From assembly GCF_001989455.1 (NCBI RefSeq), contig NZ_CP018346.1, positions 868,001 through 932,000 on the forward strand: a stretch of 64,000 bases of DNA, given 5' to 3'. The position numbers were made by a program, and so were the translations under genes. Under the pieces are notes generated by a model that saw only the letters and a list, made by a program, of their open reading frames with translations, searched no databases and had not been told where the DNA came from. Below are positions 45,182-56,227 of the stretch, piece after piece; the first letter of the stretch is position 1, and every line of letters begins with the position of its first letter. The stretch comes from Prochlorococcus sp. RS04. Its GTDB lineage: Bacteria; Cyanobacteriota; Cyanobacteriia; PCC-6307; Cyanobiaceae.

Positions 45182-47923
45182 TTACTTAATATCATAATTT
45201 AATTTGTTATTTTCTTCTAAAGAATTTAAAACTGATTTTGCTTTTTCTATAACTTCTTTTGGAACTCCTGCTAATTTAGCTGCTTCTATGCCATAGCTTT
45301 TATTTGAGCCCCCTTTAATAATCCTGTGGCTAAAAATTAGCTGGTCGTTATTTTGTTCTACTAAAACTTGAAAATTTTGTATATTCTTATTTGAATTTTT
45401 TAAATAATTAAGCTCATGATAGTGCGTAGCAAAAATAGTATTACATTTAATTTTTTTTGCAAGATATTCACTCACTGACCAAGCTATTGAAAGTCCATCA
45501 AAAGTAGATGTCCCTCTGCCTATCTCATCAAGTAAAACTAGTGAGCTAGAAGTTGCCTGATTTAGAATTGATGCAGTTTCAGACATTTCTACCATAAATG
45601 TTGATTGTCCAGATGATTGATCATCAACAGCCCCAATTCTTGTGAAAATCCTATCTGCAATCTTGATTTCAGCATTATTAGCAGGAACAAAGCAACCAAT
45701 TTGTGTGAGAATTTGTATTAAACCAAGTTGTCTTATAAAGCAACTTTTTCCGCTTGCATTGGGACCGGTTAATATAATTAATTTTTGATTATCCTCAAAA
45801 GAGATATCGTTTGCTACAAACTTTTTATCACTTAATAATTGCTCTACAATTGGATTTCTTCCTGCGATAATTTTTGTACTATTTTTTGTCATTGAATCAT
45901 TTATTGGTATTAATGAAGGTTTTATAAAATTGTTTTCTAATGAAGTAATTGATAAACCAAGTAGTGCATCAAGAGATGCTATGGATTTTGCGATTGATCT
46001 TATTTGTTTTGTTTTTTCAGCAACTATATTTCTTAATTCGCAGAAAATTTCATATTCTTTTGATGAAGCTCTACTTTTTATTTGGAAAATCTTATTTTCT
46101 TTATTTTTAATTTCTGAAGTGATATATCTTTCTTCATTAGTAAGTGTTTGCCTTTTGATCCAATGTTGTGGAGCTAAATTAACTTTTGACTTATTAATAG
46201 AAATGTAATAACCAAAATTTTTATGAAATTGAATTTTTAGGTTTGAAATTTTGCTAATTTTCCTTTCCTTTAATTCTTCTTTTTTTAGCCACTCAGAGTA
46301 ATCATCCATTAAATTGCGTAAACCATCCAATATATTGTCAACACCATCGTGGATCATGCCTCCTTCACTAATATTTAGAGGAGGATTTTCTACTAGTTTA
46401 AAACTTATGGTATCAGCTAATTCTAAGAGTCCTTCATCAATATTTTTTAATTGATCAGTCCAATTTGGGAGATCATATTTAAATAATTCGATTATGGATT
46501 TTAGTCTAGGCAATTTTTTTAAACCTTCAGCTATTGCAATTAAGTCTCTAGGACTTGCATGACCTGCACAAGCTCTACCTGCAAGTCTTTCTAAATCCCC
46601 CATTGCTCTAAGTAAATTTTGGGTATCTGTACGTAATTTTTTAGATTCAAGAAAGTTTGTAATTATATTTTGTCTTTTATAAATTTCATTAACGTTTAAT
46701 AGTGGTGAATCTATCCACCTTCTTAAACACCTTGCACCCATGCAAGTATAAGTTCTATCAATACTCCATAGTAGAGAACCTACATAATTGTTTTCTCGTT
46801 GTGTATTTTTGATTTCTAAGTTTTTTTGAGTTTGATAATCAATAATTAATTTGTTGTGACCATATTGGATTTGAGGAAAGTCTAATGAGATTTTTAAAGA
46901 AGAATCTTTATCTAAATTTGAAGGATTAATTTTTTCTAAATAATTTAATAAACCTCCAAGTGATCTAGTTGCATTGTTTAAATTTTTAAGTCCTATTCCC
47001 TCTAGGTTTGCAATGTGGAAATAATTTTTTATTAGATAATTTGCTTCATTAATTCCAAAAGTAGTCTCTTGAGAAACAGTATATGTAATTTGACTATTTC
47101 CTTTAATTAATAAATTTCTTACTGTATTGCTTCCCACAATGATTTCTGAAGAATCTAATTTAATAATTTCATCAAATAGTTTTGACAGAGATTGGCCTTC
47201 TAAAGTTATTAATTCTCCTGTGCTTACATCAGCTTTTGATATCCCCCATTCATAAGATTCATCTGAGTTGGCTTCTGATAAGTAAATAGCAGTAATCCAA
47301 TTATTTTTCTTTGCTATCAACATCCCCTCTTCAATTACAGTTCCAGGAGTTATTATTCTTGTTATTCCTCTTTTAATTGGAGTCCCATAATTTCCAGAAC
47401 TTTTTTCTAATTGATCGCATATAACCACAGAATAATTTTTTTTAATTAAATCAGCACAGTATCTCTCCATTGCATGATGGGGAACCCCTGCCATAGGGAT
47501 CTTACCAATCTCTTTGCCAGCATCTTTACTGGTAAGCGTTATTTCTAAAAGGTTAGATATTAATACAGCGTCCTCAAAAAAACATTCAAAAAAGTCTCCT
47601 AATCTATAGAGTAATAACCTATCTTTATTTTCTTCTTTTAGAGTTACATAATGCTTCATTACAGGAGTTAATTTCAGTTTTGAAACTGTTTTATAGCTAT
47701 AAGATTCTTCATTGATGCAAACATTTTTGTTATTTGAAATTAAATCAGTCTTGAATTTATTTATTAAATTAGTTGAATTTTTTCTTTGTCTGGGTCTTTT
47801 TTGCGATTCTTTTTTTAAATCTTCCAAAGATAAATCTTCTGGAATTTTTGTTATTTCTTTTTGTTCATTATTATCATTACCAATCGCAAATAAATTCTTT
47901 TGAATTATCGTATCTTCTTGCAT
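45182..47923 (-). CDS. mutS: DNA mismatch repair protein MutS
   Basis: MutS recognises mismatches and signals repair by ATP binding. The mismatch-reading Phe-x-Glu motif is in [14 protein letters not shown] near residue 105, Walker [15 protein letters not shown] near 722 and Walker [15 protein letters not shown]. The protein is 913 residues with an unusual 85-residue N-terminal extension that is Lys/Asn-rich. It ends shortly after the ATPase domain ([13 protein letters not shown]), so the C-terminal tetramerisation segment seen in E. coli appears absent. psbZ is divergent with a 140-nt spacer. Confidence 0.95.
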   Translation of the reverse strand: MQEDTIIQKNLFAIGNDNNEQKEITKIPEDLSLEDLKKESQKRPRQRKNSTNLINKFKTDLISNNKNVCINEESYSYKTVSKLKLTPVMKHYVTLKEENKDRLLLYRLGDFFECFFEDAVLISNLLEITLTSKDAGKEIGKIPMAGVPHHAMERYCADLIKKNYSVVICDQLEKSSGNYGTPIKRGITRIITPGTVIEEGMLIAKKNNWITAIYLSEANSDESYEWGISKADVSTGELITLEGQSLSKLFDEIIKLDSSEIIVGSNTVRNLLIKGNSQITYTVSQETTFGINEANYLIKNYFHIANLEGIGLKNLNNATRSLGGLLNYLEKINPSNLDKDSSLKISLDFPQIQYGHNKLIIDYQTQKNLEIKNTQRENNYVGSLLWSIDRTYTCMGARCLRRWIDSPLLNVNEIYKRQNIITNFLESKKLRTDTQNLLRAMGDLERLAGRACAGHASPRDLIAIAEGLKKLPRLKSIIELFKYDLPNWTDQLKNIDEGLLELADTISFKLVENPPLNISEGGMIHDGVDNILDGLRNLMDDYSEWLKKEELKERKISKISNLKIQFHKNFGYYISINKSKVNLAPQHWIKRQTLTNEERYITSEIKNKENKIFQIKSRASSKEYEIFCELRNIVAEKTKQIRSIAKSIASLDALLGLSITSLENNFIKPSLIPINDSMTKNSTKIIAGRNPIVEQLLSDKKFVANDISFEDNQKLIILTGPNASGKSCFIRQLGLIQILTQIGCFVPANNAEIKIADRIFTRIGAVDDQSSGQSTFMVEMSETASILNQATSSSLVLLDEIGRGTSTFDGLSIAWSVSEYLAKKIKCNTIFATHYHELNYLKNSNKNIQNFQVLVEQNNDQLIFSHRIIKGGSNKSYGIEAAKLAGVPKEVIEKAKSVLNSLEENNKLNYDIK

Positions 47924-48035
47924 ACTTTTTTAATTCCTAAATAGATATTAGGTAGAATTTTTTTTTTTGCATTTAAAGTGGCTAAAGTATGTAAATTTTC
48001 TCTAATAATTATCATTTTCATGAGATTATAGTATT

Positions 48036-48041
48036 TATAAT
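48036..48041 (+). promoter_or_regulatory. candidate -10 element upstream of psbZ
   Basis: A perfect TATAAT hexamer lies 22 nt before the psbZ start, which would leave a short leader of about 15 nt. No convincing -35 is seen, a common situation in this group. Confidence 0.45.
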
Positions 48042-48063
48042 ATTTGAAACCTAAGACTGAATT

Positions 48064-48261
48064 ATGCAGGCTGTTAACTTTTTCTTCGTAAACGCTCTAT
48101 TATTTGCTTCTTTAATTGCGGTAGTTGGAGTACCCGTTTTATATGTGACTCAACCTTCTACTGAGGAAGGACAGCGAGAAAGTAGGAGAAAAATTTATTC
48201 TATTGCTGCTGTTTGGGTTGTTTTGGTTTTTGTTACAGGGATAGTTTCTTCATTAGTTTGA
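48064..48261 (+). CDS. psbZ: photosystem II reaction center protein PsbZ (Ycf9)
   Basis: The 65-residue protein has two membrane helices (about 3-25 and 40-62) linked by a polar loop with QPSTEEGQRESRRKIYS. It matches PsbZ, a small subunit at the edge of the PSII core that helps organise antenna and supercomplexes. The N-terminal MQAVNFFFVNALLFASLI and C-terminal WVVLVFVTGIVSSLV are diagnostic. It starts 49 nt before ribH. Its presence alone shows the organism carries PSII. Confidence 0.97.
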   Translation: MQAVNFFFVNALLFASLIAVVGVPVLYVTQPSTEEGQRESRRKIYSIAAVWVVLVFVTGIVSSLV

Positions 48262-48310
48262 ACTTAATACCTTTTCGTGAGAGTCTATTAATATACCTAA
48301 GTAAAATTTA

Positions 48311-48787
48311 ATGGCTATTTTTGAGGGTTCTTTTACTACTGCCTCTACTTTAAAAGTTGGGATTGTAATAGCAAGATTTAACGATTTAATTACAAATAAA
48401 ATTCTATCTGGTTGTCTTGATTGTTTAAAAAGACATGGTTTAGATACTTCTGAATTAAGCAATCAAGTAGATATAGTTTGGGTTCCAGGTTCATTTGAGT
48501 TACCAATCGCAGCTAAAACCCTCATGAAAAAAAAGAGTTATGACGTTGTAATTGCTCTTGGGGCTGTGATCCGTGGTGAAACTTCCCACTATGATGTAGT
48601 TATATCTGAGGCGAGCAAAGGTATTTCGCAAGTTTCAAATGAAAATAATGTTCCAATTATTTTTGGAGTTTTAACTACTGATACTATGCAGCAGGCTTTA
48701 GAAAGAGCAGGGATTAAGAATAATCTTGGTTGGAATTATGCTTTACAAGCAATTGAGATGGGATCTTTAATTAAAAATTTAAATTAA
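48311..48787 (+). CDS. ribH: 6,7-dimethyl-8-ribityllumazine synthase
   Basis: RibH makes lumazine in riboflavin synthesis and forms an icosahedral or pentameric shell. The motifs are [13 protein letters not shown] near residue 17, [12 protein letters not shown] near 58 and [14 protein letters not shown] near 83, where His is catalytic. A further block, [18 protein letters not shown], is near residue 116. The 158-residue length is normal. It lies between psbZ and tRNA-Gly on the same strand. Confidence 0.97.
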   Translation: MAIFEGSFTTASTLKVGIVIARFNDLITNKILSGCLDCLKRHGLDTSELSNQVDIVWVPGSFELPIAAKTLMKKKSYDVVIALGAVIRGETSHYDVVISEASKGISQVSNENNVPIIFGVLTTDTMQQALERAGIKNNLGWNYALQAIEMGSLIKNLN

Positions 48788-48849
48788 TTGAAAAAAATTT
48801 AATTATTTTTATCATTGATCCCTTCTTTGAGATAAAATAAAAAAGTCAT

Positions 48850-48921
48850 GCGGATGTAGCTCAGTGGTAGAGCATCTCCTTGCCAAGGAGAATGTCGAGA
48901 GTTCGAATCTCTTCATCCGCT
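48850..48921 (+). tRNA. tRNA-Gly (anticodon GCC)
   Basis: The acceptor arms GCGGATG (48850-48856) and CATCCGC (48914-48920) pair completely and a T discriminator follows. The anticodon stem TCTCC/GGAGA encloses loop TTGCCAA with anticodon GCC. The D-arm (AGCTCAGTGGTAGAGC) and T-arm (GTTCGAATC) are standard. The CCA end is not encoded. Confidence 0.95.
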
Positions 48922-48966
48922 TTTAATGTTTGTATCTTTTAGAATACTTACAAAGGTAAATTCGTA

Positions 48967-49398
48967 ATGACAAGAGTAATTTCTATTGAGGATTTAAAGG
49001 GATTATTTACTAAACCTTATGGAACAGATGCTCCTACAAAACAAAAGTGGGCTGAATTTTATAATGAGAATGTTATTTTTACAGACCCAACTCAGGAAAC
49101 AGAGGGCTTAGATTCTTATGTTAAAGCTCAAGAAAAGCTAGTTAAAAGATGTGATGATGTTTTTTTAGAAACTCATGCAATTTCCATAACTGGGGATTGT
49201 GGATTTGTTGAATGGACAATGGGTTTAAAAATTATGGGTAAAGAATTTATTTATCCAGGAACTACTCGTTTATTATTTGGCGAAAATGGATTAATAAAAG
49301 AGCACAGAGATTACTTTGATTTTTGTGGTCCAACTTTTGGACCAGTGCCTATTTTAGGACCTTTTATAAGATGGCTTTATAGTAAATTTGTATCTTGA
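48967..49398 (+). CDS. NTF2-like/SnoaL-fold protein, unknown function
   Basis: The 143-residue protein shows the cone-fold pattern of nuclear-transport-factor-2-like proteins: a first helix with PTKQKWAEFYNENVIFTDPTQ, then GLDSYVKAQEKLVKRC, and strands ending with KEFIYPGTTRLLFGENGLIKEHRDYFDF. Members include ketosteroid isomerase and polyketide cyclases, and many are binding proteins. The substrate is unknown. The C-terminus is aromatic and hydrophobic (PILGPFIRWLYSKF), hinting at membrane or lipid contact. It lies 45 nt after tRNA-Gly and converges with the GNAT gene. Confidence 0.8.
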   Translation: MTRVISIEDLKGLFTKPYGTDAPTKQKWAEFYNENVIFTDPTQETEGLDSYVKAQEKLVKRCDDVFLETHAISITGDCGFVEWTMGLKIMGKEFIYPGTTRLLFGENGLIKEHRDYFDFCGPTFGPVPILGPFIRWLYSKFVS

Positions 49399-49425
49399 TT
49401 TTGTTTTTATTAAAAACAGAGTTTT

Positions 49426-49881
49426 TTATATTTCTCGAATTAATAAATTTTGAGATTTAACTTCTTTAAAATCAAATTGAGAATAAAATAATTTTTTATT
49501 TGTTGTCATTAAATATAATTTTTTTGTATTTTTAATTTTTTTTGAAGATAAAAGACTTTTCACAATTAATGTGCCAAAACCTTTGCCTTGGTGATTTTGA
49601 TCTATAACAATATCCCAAAGCACTCCGCGATAAATCCCATCGGTTAAAGCTCTACCAAAACCAACTATTTCCTTACCGACCCAAAGACTTATTACAACAT
49701 CACTATTAGCAAGACATTTTTTTAGATCATTAATTGTTCTATCTTTTGCCCAGAAAGCATTGTTATCTAGTAATTTTTTTAGCTTAATTAGTCCGTTTGT
49801 TGGTTTAAGATTAGGACCTAATCCAAAAATCCTTAATCCTAAAGCTCCTTTACTATGTTTGATTAGAGATATTTCTTTCAT
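49426..49881 (-). CDS. GNAT-family N-acetyltransferase (Ycf52-like)
   Basis: The 151-residue protein has the acetyl-CoA binding motif A in VIDQNHQGKGFGTLIVKSLL near residues 91-110, and a preceding strand with EIVGFGRALTDGIYRGVLWD. It closely resembles the Ycf52/plastid GNAT type found in cyanobacteria and algae. Plastid relatives acetylate lysines or N-termini of photosynthetic proteins; the target here is unknown. It is divergent from secA with a 175-nt spacer. Confidence 0.82.
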   Translation of the reverse strand: MKEISLIKHSKGALGLRIFGLGPNLKPTNGLIKLKKLLDNNAFWAKDRTINDLKKCLANSDVVISLWVGKEIVGFGRALTDGIYRGVLWDIVIDQNHQGKGFGTLIVKSLLSSKKIKNTKKLYLMTTNKKLFYSQFDFKEVKSQNLLIREI

Positions 49882-50013
49882 TTATTAAAAAGATTTTTGA
49901 AAAGTGATGTCAGCTAGGTTATTTTTGTGACTTCAATCTAAACACCTTAATTGATCATTATCTATTAAATAAAGAGATAATAGCTTTCTTCATTTTGTTG
50001 TAACGCACTAATT

Positions 50014-50019
50014 TATAAT
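50014..50019 (+). promoter_or_regulatory. candidate -10 element upstream of secA
   Basis: A TATAAT hexamer in the 175-nt spacer lies 38 nt before the secA ATG. The bases 13-18 nt further upstream (CATTTTGTTG) give only a weak -35. The rest of the spacer shows no other gene. Confidence 0.4.
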
Positions 50020-50056
50020 GTTTGTAATAAGATGAATTTTTTAAGGACTTTGACTT

Positions 50057-52888
50057 ATGCTAAAACTTTTGTTGGGAGATCCGAATACACGAAAGTTAAA
50101 GCGCTATCAACCAATAGTGGAAGAGATAAATTTTTTAGAAGAAGAAATTTCTCAATTGACTGATGATGAGCTTAGACAAGAAACTCAAAATCTTAAATCA
50201 AATATTTCAGCAGAATTAGATTTTAAAAAACAAAAAGAACTCCTTGAAGAATTTCTGCCTAAAGCCTTTGCAATCGTAAGAGAAGCAAGTAAACGTGTTC
50301 TTGATATGAGACATTTTGATGTTCAGTTAATAGGCGGGATGGTTCTAAATGATCGTCAAATTGCTGAGATGAAAACTGGAGAGGGAAAAACTCTTGTCGC
50401 AACATTACCTTGTTATTTAAATGCTCTTACAGGAAAAGGTGTTCATGTCGTTACTGTAAATGATTACTTAGCTAGAAGGGATGCAGAGTGGATGGGACAA
50501 GTTCATCGTTTTTTAGGTTTATCCGTTGGTTTGATTCAACAAGATATGAATCCAGTTGAGAGAAAGAAAAATTATGATTGTGATATAACTTATGCCACAA
50601 ATTCAGAATTAGGATTTGATTATTTAAGAGATAATATGGCTACTGATATTAGTGAGGTAGTTCAAAGGAAATTTAATTACTGCGTAATTGATGAGGTTGA
50701 TTCAATTTTAATTGATGAAGCAAGAACTCCTTTAATCATTTCTGGTCAAATTGAAAGACCACAAGAAAAATATCAAAAAGCTGCAGAATTATCTCAGGCA
50801 TTAGTTAAAGCAAAAGAATTAAGTAAAGATGGTATTGATCCAGAAGGGGATTATGAAGTTGATGAAAAACAGAGAAGTTGTATATTAACTGATCAGGGTT
50901 TCGCAAAATGTGAAGATTATTTGGGAGTTAATGATTTATATAATCCTCAAGATCCTTGGGCGCATTATATAACTAACGCTTTAAAAGCTAAAGAATTATT
51001 TATTAAAGATGTAAATTATATTATTAAGAACGATGAGGCTGTAATAGTGGACGAATTTACTGGTAGGGTAATGCCAGGAAGGCGTTGGAGCGATGGACAA
51101 CATCAGGCAATAGAAGCAAAAGAGGGTCTTAAAATTCAGCCTGAGACTCAAACATTAGCATCCATAACTTATCAGAATTTTTTCCTTCTATATCCCGGTT
51201 TAGCAGGAATGACAGGAACTGCAAAAACTGAGGAAGTTGAATTTGAAAAAACTTATAAATTAGAATCAACAGTTATACCGACAAATCAAATAAGAAAAAG
51301 ACAAGATTGGTCTGATCAAGTATTTAAGACAGAGATTGGTAAATGGAAAGCCGTTGCTAAAGAAACTATACAAATTCATAGAGATGGTAGACCTGTTTTA
51401 GTTGGTACAACAAGTGTTGAAAAAAGTGAATTACTAAGTTCACTTTTATCTGCCGAAAACATCCCACATAATTTGTTAAATGCTAAGCCAGAGAACGTTG
51501 AACGTGAGGCAGAAATTGTTGCTCAGGCAGGAAGAGCAGGTGCTGTTACTATTGCGACTAATATGGCTGGAAGGGGAACAGATATAATTCTTGGCGGTAA
51601 TAGTGACTATATGGCAAGGCTGAAATTAAAAGAACTTTTAATTCCTTTGTTAGTCAAGCCTGATAATGAGCATAAGCCACCAATACCTAAACAAAGAAAT
51701 TCAAAATCTAAGGGTGGTTTTTCTACAAAAGCTGGTTCAAATTTGAAAAAGAACATTTCAAATTCTTCAACTAGTCTCTTCCCTTGCAAATTAGATGAAG
51801 CAATTGAAAAGAAACTCTCACTTTTATCTGATCAACTTGTTAAAAATTGGGGAGATAGACAACTTTCTGTCTTGGAGCTTGATGACAGAATAGCTACAGC
51901 TGCAGAAAAAGCACCAACAGATGATAACTTGATAAAGCTTTTGAGAGAATCATTGTCTGATGTAAAAGAAGAATATGAAAAAGTTTTGATTCATGAAGAA
52001 GAAAAAGTAAGAGAAGCTGGCGGTTTACATGTCATTGGTACTGAGAGACATGAATCAAGAAGAGTGGATAATCAACTTAGAGGAAGAGCAGGAAGACAAG
52101 GTGATCTTGGAAGTACAAGATTCTTTTTATCTTTAGATGATAATTTATTAAGGATTTTTGGAGGTGACAGAGTAGCAAATCTAATGAATGCTTTTAGGGT
52201 TGATGAAGATATGCCTATTGAGTCAGGAATGCTTACTAGGTCTCTAGAAAGTGCTCAAAAGAAAGTTGAGACCTACTATTACGATATTAGAAAACAAGTT
52301 TTTGAATACGACGAGGTAATGAACAACCAAAGAAAAGCAGTTTATGGCGAAAGACTTAGAGTATTGAAAGGAATTGATTTAAAGAGACAAGTAATAGGAT
52401 ATGGAGAAAGGACAATGATTGAAATTGTTGATGCTTATATTAATCCTGATCTTCCTCCTGAAGAATGGAATATTGATCAATTAATTTCTAAAGTCAAAGA
52501 ATTTATATATTTATTAGATGATCTTAAATCTGATGATATTAATTTATTGTCAATAGAAGAATTAAAAAACTATCTTCAAGAGCAGTTGCGAATAGCTTAT
52601 GACTTAAAGGAATCACAAATAGAAAAGATTCGTCCAGGATTAATGAGAGAAGCTGAAAGATTTTTTATTTTGCAGCAAATAGATAATTTATGGCGAGAAC
52701 ATCTTCAAGCCATGGATTCATTGAGGGAATCAGTCGGATTGAGGGGTTATGGTCAGAAAGATCCATTAATCGAATATAAAAACGAGGGATATGACATGTT
52801 TCTCGAAATGATGACTAATATGAGACGAAACGTTATTTATTCAATGTTTATGTTTCAACCTAAAACTGACGTTAATGAAAAAAAATAA
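50057..52888 (+). CDS. secA: preprotein translocase ATPase SecA
   Basis: SecA drives preproteins through SecYEG in the cytoplasmic and thylakoid membranes. Walker [15 protein letters not shown] is near residue 103, Walker [16 protein letters not shown] near 211, and [16 protein letters not shown] and [22 protein letters not shown] follow. It has 943 residues. An insertion of roughly 85 residues sits in the second nucleotide-binding domain (after [12 protein letters not shown] and before [11 protein letters not shown]); part is Lys/Ser-rich. The C-terminal zinc-binding motif of E. coli SecA is absent. secA converges with cysE with an 8-nt gap. Confidence 0.98.
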   Translation: MLKLLLGDPNTRKLKRYQPIVEEINFLEEEISQLTDDELRQETQNLKSNISAELDFKKQKELLEEFLPKAFAIVREASKRVLDMRHFDVQLIGGMVLNDRQIAEMKTGEGKTLVATLPCYLNALTGKGVHVVTVNDYLARRDAEWMGQVHRFLGLSVGLIQQDMNPVERKKNYDCDITYATNSELGFDYLRDNMATDISEVVQRKFNYCVIDEVDSILIDEARTPLIISGQIERPQEKYQKAAELSQALVKAKELSKDGIDPEGDYEVDEKQRSCILTDQGFAKCEDYLGVNDLYNPQDPWAHYITNALKAKELFIKDVNYIIKNDEAVIVDEFTGRVMPGRRWSDGQHQAIEAKEGLKIQPETQTLASITYQNFFLLYPGLAGMTGTAKTEEVEFEKTYKLESTVIPTNQIRKRQDWSDQVFKTEIGKWKAVAKETIQIHRDGRPVLVGTTSVEKSELLSSLLSAENIPHNLLNAKPENVEREAEIVAQAGRAGAVTIATNMAGRGTDIILGGNSDYMARLKLKELLIPLLVKPDNEHKPPIPKQRNSKSKGGFSTKAGSNLKKNISNSSTSLFPCKLDEAIEKKLSLLSDQLVKNWGDRQLSVLELDDRIATAAEKAPTDDNLIKLLRESLSDVKEEYEKVLIHEEEKVREAGGLHVIGTERHESRRVDNQLRGRAGRQGDLGSTRFFLSLDDNLLRIFGGDRVANLMNAFRVDEDMPIESGMLTRSLESAQKKVETYYYDIRKQVFEYDEVMNNQRKAVYGERLRVLKGIDLKRQVIGYGERTMIEIVDAYINPDLPPEEWNIDQLISKVKEFIYLLDDLKSDDINLLSIEELKNYLQEQLRIAYDLKESQIEKIRPGLMREAERFFILQQIDNLWREHLQAMDSLRESVGLRGYGQKDPLIEYKNEGYDMFLEMMTNMRRNVIYSMFMFQPKTDVNEKK

Positions 52889-52896
52889 ATCAATAT

Positions 52897-53631
52897 TTAA
52901 TCATCTCCAAGAAATTCAAAAATTTCTTTGTCTTTAAGATTTTGAGAATCACCGAGTTTAGAAATATCAATAGATTCCGAGTTAGCTATACATTGTAGAG
53001 TTTTTTGTAATTTAAGAATTTCATTTTCAAGAGAATCTATCCTATCCATTAAATTTTTTATCACATTAGCTTCTGCATCCGGTAAAGCAGAGTGAGCTAA
53101 CGGATTTACTTTGACACCACTTTGATGCACTACCCTACCAGGAACCCCAACCACAGTACTGTTGCCTTCTACATTTCGAACAACTACTGAGCCAGCTCCA
53201 ATGCGGGTATTAGATCCTACTGTGATTGATCCAAGAACTTTTGCGCCCGCTCCGACTACAACATTCTCCATTAATGTGGGGTGTCTTTTGCCATGGCTTT
53301 TACCAGTACCTCCTAATGTCACTCCTTGATAAAGCAAACAGTTATTTCCTATCTCAGCAGTTTCACCTATTACAACGCCCATTCCATGGTCTATAAAAAC
53401 CCGTTTACCAATTTTTGCTCCAGGATGGATTTCAATACCTGTTGCTAATCTATTTAGATGACTTAGTAAGCGGGGAATTAAAGGAATCTTTAATTGCCAT
53501 AATTTATGCGTAAACCTATGTATAACTATTGATTGAAAGCCTGGGTAGCAAAGAAATATTTCTACTATTCCTCTTGCAGCTGGATCTCTCTCTCTGATAA
53601 TTTCTATATCTGATTTAAAAGTTCTTAGCAT
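52897..53631 (-). CDS. cysE: serine O-acetyltransferase
   Basis: CysE makes O-acetylserine, the acceptor of sulfide in cysteine synthesis. The left-handed beta-helix of hexapeptide repeats spans IEIHPGAKIGKRVFIDHGMG to the GAGSVVVRNV block. The catalytic His-Asp pair is in FIDHGMGVVIGETA and GVTLGGTGK is the CoA-site loop. The short N-terminal helical domain fits the cyanobacterial/plant-like short form, 244 residues. A GntR-type regulator gene ends 6 nt upstream, suggesting a shared transcript. Confidence 0.95.
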   Translation of the reverse strand: MLRTFKSDIEIIRERDPAARGIVEIFLCYPGFQSIVIHRFTHKLWQLKIPLIPRLLSHLNRLATGIEIHPGAKIGKRVFIDHGMGVVIGETAEIGNNCLLYQGVTLGGTGKSHGKRHPTLMENVVVGAGAKVLGSITVGSNTRIGAGSVVVRNVEGNSTVVGVPGRVVHQSGVKVNPLAHSALPDAEANVIKNLMDRIDSLENEILKLQKTLQCIANSESIDISKLGDSQNLKDKEIFEFLGDD

Positions 53632-53637
53632 ATTAGT

Positions 53638-54624
53638 CTAATTAATAACTCCTATTTCTTTTTTTAATTGATTTATCGTTTCGTTACTTAAATAATTTTT
53701 AGCACATATTATTTGAGGTAATCTCATTAACTGAGAACGATTTTTTAATAGTGTGTTTTCTACAACTGATAAACTAGGTCCATCACAAACTATATGGTTC
53801 GAAGCCTTTAAAAGTGATAGTAATCTATTATTATTATCTGAGATTGCTGTCATAAGCATTAATTCACTACCTCGCATGCTGTGTATAATAATTTCGGCTG
53901 CTCTTAATAAGCCAGGACTTATGCTGACAATACCTACACAACTTCCTGCATTTAATTCCTTGAGAATTTTCAATTCTTTTTGAAAGTCGCTTAAGTCGAC
54001 TGCAATAGCACGAACCCCATGTTGCTTAGCAACTTTTTCTAGAGGCTGTAAAAAATATCTGCTTGTCACAATCGTACCATTATTTGAATTACTCAAAACT
54101 TTTTCTAATTCTTCCATAGGAACAACCTCTACTGGTACATTAACTGTTTTAGAAAGGTCTTCTGCAATTAACATAGAAGCTCCAATATCTTCTCTAGGAG
54201 TACTGACTATAATTCTTGATCCGCATTTAATACGCCAATCAATTTCATTGTTCAATATCTCTCTTGTCTCTTGCAAACTGAATCCAAGATTTATTAAGTT
54301 GTTAATAACCGTCTTTACTTCTTGATCTGGTGCTTTGCTTATTCTATCTTTTGAGTAAAGTGATTTTGTAAATTCTCTTTTAGTAATATTATCTCTGACA
54401 TAGATACCTGATCCAGCTATTGCTTCAACAACTCCATCTACTTCCAGTTGTCTGTAAACTTTGCTTATAGTATTCCGATGGAGTCCAGTCTGCATTGCAA
54501 GTTGTCTCGTACTTGGGAGTCTGTGTCCTGGTGGATAATGTCTTGATGCAATTGCAAAACAAATTTGATTATTTAATTGAGTAGATGCTGGTATATCACT
54601 TTCTTGTTGAATATGGAATCTCAC
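53638..54624 (-). CDS. GntR-family transcriptional regulator
   Basis: The N-terminal winged helix is clear: an effector-like start with STQLNNQICFAIASRHYPPG, then HRLPSTRQLAMQTGLHRNTI and SKVYRQLEVDGVVEAIAGSG at residues 34-75. The region after residue about 150 has a Rossmann-like alternation (SRIIVSTPREDIGASMLIAE, NGTIVTSRYFLQPLEKVA), unlike FadR or HutC effector domains. The whole protein is 328 residues. This YtrA-like HTH with a periplasmic-binding-like C-terminus occurs in cyanobacteria; the ligand is unknown. Its gene precedes cysE by 6 nt, so cysteine or sulfur control is an inference from position. Confidence 0.88.
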   Translation of the reverse strand: MRFHIQQESDIPASTQLNNQICFAIASRHYPPGHRLPSTRQLAMQTGLHRNTISKVYRQLEVDGVVEAIAGSGIYVRDNITKREFTKSLYSKDRISKAPDQEVKTVINNLINLGFSLQETREILNNEIDWRIKCGSRIIVSTPREDIGASMLIAEDLSKTVNVPVEVVPMEELEKVLSNSNNGTIVTSRYFLQPLEKVAKQHGVRAIAVDLSDFQKELKILKELNAGSCVGIVSISPGLLRAAEIIIHSMRGSELMLMTAISDNNNRLLSLLKASNHIVCDGPSLSVVENTLLKNRSQLMRLPQIICAKNYLSNETINQLKKEIGVIN

Positions 54625-54701
54625 TTTAGAAAAATCCTGACTAATTTAATTTTTGATATAGTGACACTTTAACATTCGTCATATTTTTTGATAACAATTT
54701 A

Positions 54702-55274
54702 TCACTCATTATCTTTTTTAATAAGAGGAGTTTTCCTAGGGCTTAAAAACATAATCATGTTTCTCCCTTCTCTTTTGGGTTTTTGCTGAACTTCTGATTG
54801 CTCTTCTAAATCATTAGCCATTCTTAAAAGAAGTGTCTCAGCTAAATTTGAGTGTTGAATTTCTCTTCCCCTAAAAATTACAGTACATTTAACCTTATCT
54901 CCCGATTTTAGAAATTTAGTAGCTTGACCAATCCGAACATCATAATCATGCTTGTCAATTTTATACCTCATTTTTACTTCTTTAACTTCTGTTTGATGAG
55001 ATTTTTTTCTTGCTTCTTTAGCTTTCTTTTCTTGTTCAAATTTATATTTACCGTAGTCCATGATTCTACAAACAGGAGGATTTGCTTTTTCGCTCACCAA
55101 AACTAAATCAAGTTCTCTTTGAGATGCTATTTCTAATGCTTTTAATCTATCTATGACGCCTAATTGTTTCCCATCTGAATCAACGACTCTTAATTGAGGG
55201 TATTTTATTCTTTCATTTATATTTGGAAGCTCTCTAACTGGAGCTCGTCGGTCAAAGCGTGGGCGTGGGGGCAT
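54702..55274 (-). CDS. infC: translation initiation factor IF-3
   Basis: IF-3 binds the 30S subunit and checks start-codon pairing. The N-terminal domain has [22 protein letters not shown] and the conserved [13 protein letters not shown] near residue 68, and the C-terminal domain has [21 protein letters not shown]. The 190-residue length is typical. The start is an ordinary ATG; E. coli infC uses AUU. It stands apart from rpmI-rplT. miaA lies 53 nt upstream on the same strand. Confidence 0.97.
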   Translation of the reverse strand: MPPRPRFDRRAPVRELPNINERIKYPQLRVVDSDGKQLGVIDRLKALEIASQRELDLVLVSEKANPPVCRIMDYGKYKFEQEKKAKEARKKSHQTEVKEVKMRYKIDKHDYDVRIGQATKFLKSGDKVKCTVIFRGREIQHSNLAETLLLRMANDLEEQSEVQQKPKREGRNMIMFLSPRKTPLIKKDNE

Positions 55275-55327
55275 TCAGTTAATTAAATAAATTGATTGGA
55301 TGATGAATAAAATCTATTTTTATAAAG

Positions 55328-56227
55328 TTAGCTTAAAAAAGACTCTATCTTAATTATTGCATCTTTTAGCAGGTTTTTGTTATTAAGCCAAAGAGGATTA
55401 TTTTTATTACGAAACCAAGTTTTTTGTCTTTTGGCAAATTGGATTGTTTTTGTCGCAGTTAATTCAATTGCTTTGTCAATTGTTGAACGGTTATTTAAAA
55501 TATCCCGAGCTTCTCGATAACCAATTGTTTCTAAAATTGGCAAATCAAATCCGTATTTAGAGATAAGGTGGTTTGTCTCCTCAATAATTCCAGATAAAAA
55601 CATATTTTTTGTTCTTTGAAAAATTCTTTCTTTTAAATTATCTCTATCTAATCCAAGCTCTAGGATTTTCCAGTTAGGCGGTTTTTGAACTTTTAGAGCT
55701 GATAAAGGTTTACCTGTTACGTAGAAGACTTCTAAAGCTCTTATTGTTCTAATTTGGTCAGCAAAATTGATTTTTTTTGTTGATAATGGATCACAATTTT
55801 TTAACAGGTCCCAACATTTTTCCTGACCAATTTCTTCTAATTGTCTTCTGAAATAATTTTGAGGAGGGACATCTGGTACAAAAAATCCTTTTGTGATTGA
55901 GTTCATATACAACCCACTTCCTCCAACAAGAAAAGGTAAAAAATCTTGTTTAATTTCTTCCTTAATAGATTTTTGAGCCAGTTCTTGAAATTGTTTTACA
56001 TTAATTGGATTGATTGGTTCCTCAATGTCTATTAAAAAATGTTTTATTTTTTTTTGTTGGATTTTAGATGGCTTGGCTGTTCCAATATCCATCGACTTAT
56101 AAATTTGCCTTGAATCGATATTGTGTATATGAGTTTTAAAATGTTCTGCAATTTCAATAGCTAATTCTGTTTTCCCACTTGCAGTAGGCCCAACTAAAAT
56201 TATTACATGAGGTAGAGACAAAGACAT
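55328..56227 (-). CDS. miaA: tRNA dimethylallyltransferase
   Basis: MiaA attaches an isopentenyl group to A37 of tRNAs that read UNN codons. The P-loop [18 protein letters not shown] is at residues 10-27 and [16 protein letters not shown] at 38-53; the central [18 protein letters not shown] and [13 protein letters not shown] near residue 265 are characteristic. The 299-residue length is normal. It is divergent from gyrB with a 150-nt spacer and lies upstream of infC. Confidence 0.97.
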   Translation of the reverse strand: MSLSLPHVIILVGPTASGKTELAIEIAEHFKTHIHNIDSRQIYKSMDIGTAKPSKIQQKKIKHFLIDIEEPINPINVKQFQELAQKSIKEEIKQDFLPFLVGGSGLYMNSITKGFFVPDVPPQNYFRRQLEEIGQEKCWDLLKNCDPLSTKKINFADQIRTIRALEVFYVTGKPLSALKVQKPPNWKILELGLDRDNLKERIFQRTKNMFLSGIIEETNHLISKYGFDLPILETIGYREARDILNNRSTIDKAIELTATKTIQFAKRQKTWFRNKNNPLWLNNKNLLKDAIIKIESFLS

